6,363 bases of DNA from an uncultured Pirellula sp. (GTDB taxonomy: Bacteria; Planctomycetota; Planctomycetia; Pirellulales; Pirellulaceae): NCBI GenBank assembly GCA_903837255.1, contig CAILTZ010000673.1, positions 1-6,363 of the forward strand, in the 5' to 3' direction. Position numbers and translations under genes: made by a program. Positions 6,133 to 6,363 of this stretch are shown piece after piece. The number at the start of each line of letters is the position of its first letter. Positions within the stretch are counted from its first letter, which is position 1. The notes below the pieces were generated by a model. The model searched no databases, was not told the origin of the DNA, and saw only the letters and a list, made by a program, of their open reading frames with translations.

Positions 6133-6363
6133 GCCAAGGACACCTTTGAGGGCATGTTCGACAAGGAGGTTTCGCTGGCCATGGCCAAAAAGAACACCCT
6201 CGGCCTGGCCGATATGCTGATCAAGAACATGCCGGATCCGGCGGTTCAGGCAGCCAACGCCAAGGCCATTCAAGATCTACAAGCCCAACAGGCCCAACAG
6301 GCCGGCTCGACGGCCAGTTTCCTGCAAGCGCGTGCGAATGCCGGTAAGGGTATCCCTCTTGCG
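6100..6363 (+). CDS. flgJ: FlgJ-type flagellar rod-binding protein fragment
   Basis: This plus-strand frame is open from just after a TAA at 6097-6099 to the right edge (88 codons, ending in frame at 6363). Residues 15-44 (TFEGMFDKEVSLAMA, then KKNTLGLADMLIKNM) match the end of the FlgJ rod-binding domain (PF10135). In E. coli the equivalent is LYTSMYDQQIAQQM followed by GLGLAEMMVKQM. FlgJ is the periplasmic rod-capping factor needed to assemble the flagellar rod; in many bacteria it lacks the muramidase domain fused to it in Salmonella. The following Ala/Gln-rich stretch (repeated QAQ/QQA, 9-bp repeats near 6281-6303) looks like a linker. The N-terminal half of the domain is missing and is replaced by antisense sulfatase sequence. 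The piece therefore has no proper start: ATG codons at 6154 and 6184 lie inside the conserved domain. The 3' end is outside the window. Confidence 0.65.

Noticed and set aside
6133..6273. N-terminal 47 residues of the 401-codon sulfatase frame as a genuine start
   Set aside because: This part is antisense to FlgJ and has no signal peptide, metal ligands or CxPSR site, so the frame is open there by chance.
1..6363. CRISPR array, tRNA, insertion sequence or prophage
   Set aside because: No spaced repeats, cloverleaf-like sequence, transposase motif or terminal inverted repeats were seen on either strand, including near the 6100-6135 junction.

Overview
The window looks like a planctomycete chromosome fragment of the Pirellula/Rhodopirellula/Blastopirellula type. 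The strongest pointer is an outer-membrane protein of the BBP7 type (PF07585-like), a family I associate mainly with planctomycetes. It carries the usual Tyr/Trp-rich entry into the barrel, a WLDDCQ element and a terminal Phe. A sulfatase gene, moderate GC content and weak or absent Shine-Dalgarno sequences fit the same assignment. This is inferred from family knowledge and was not checked by search.

Layout. (1) 1-2605, minus strand: a two-gene unit. A short SecA-type ATPase (696 aa, 2605 down to 515) is followed after 7 bp by a DnaA-like AAA+ ATPase (start 507) that runs off the left edge. (2) 2606-2821: divergent intergenic region with a possible plus-strand promoter, a 15-nt dyad and a T9 run. 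(3) 2822-4396, plus strand: BBP7-family outer-membrane beta-barrel protein with a signal peptide and a cysteine-repeat segment. (4) 4433-4465: a strong hairpin, probably the terminator of the barrel gene. (5) 4493-5017, plus strand: a small helical protein resembling the flagellar export chaperone FlgN. (6) 5068-~6132, minus strand, convergent with (5): the C-terminal two thirds of a sulfatase, lacking its signal peptide and its formylglycine site. (7) ~6100-6363, plus strand: a piece of a FlgJ-type flagellar rod-binding protein, entered mid-domain and running off the right edge.

How the genes fit together. The SecA-like and DnaA-like genes are probably co-transcribed. The SecA has all the motor motifs but stops just after the start of the helical scaffold, so it cannot be a standard SecA. 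The barrel protein would itself be a Sec substrate, but nothing links it specifically to this SecA. The FlgN-like and FlgJ genes are both late flagellar (rod/hook) functions on the same strand, yet they are separated by an antisense truncated sulfatase.

The most notable point is the sulfatase/FlgJ boundary at about 6100-6135. Two unrelated coding sequences on opposite strands are each broken at the same place. This is either a real rearrangement or an assembly misjoin, and a misjoin is quite possible so close to the end of the sequence. I found no tRNA, rRNA, CRISPR array or insertion sequence.
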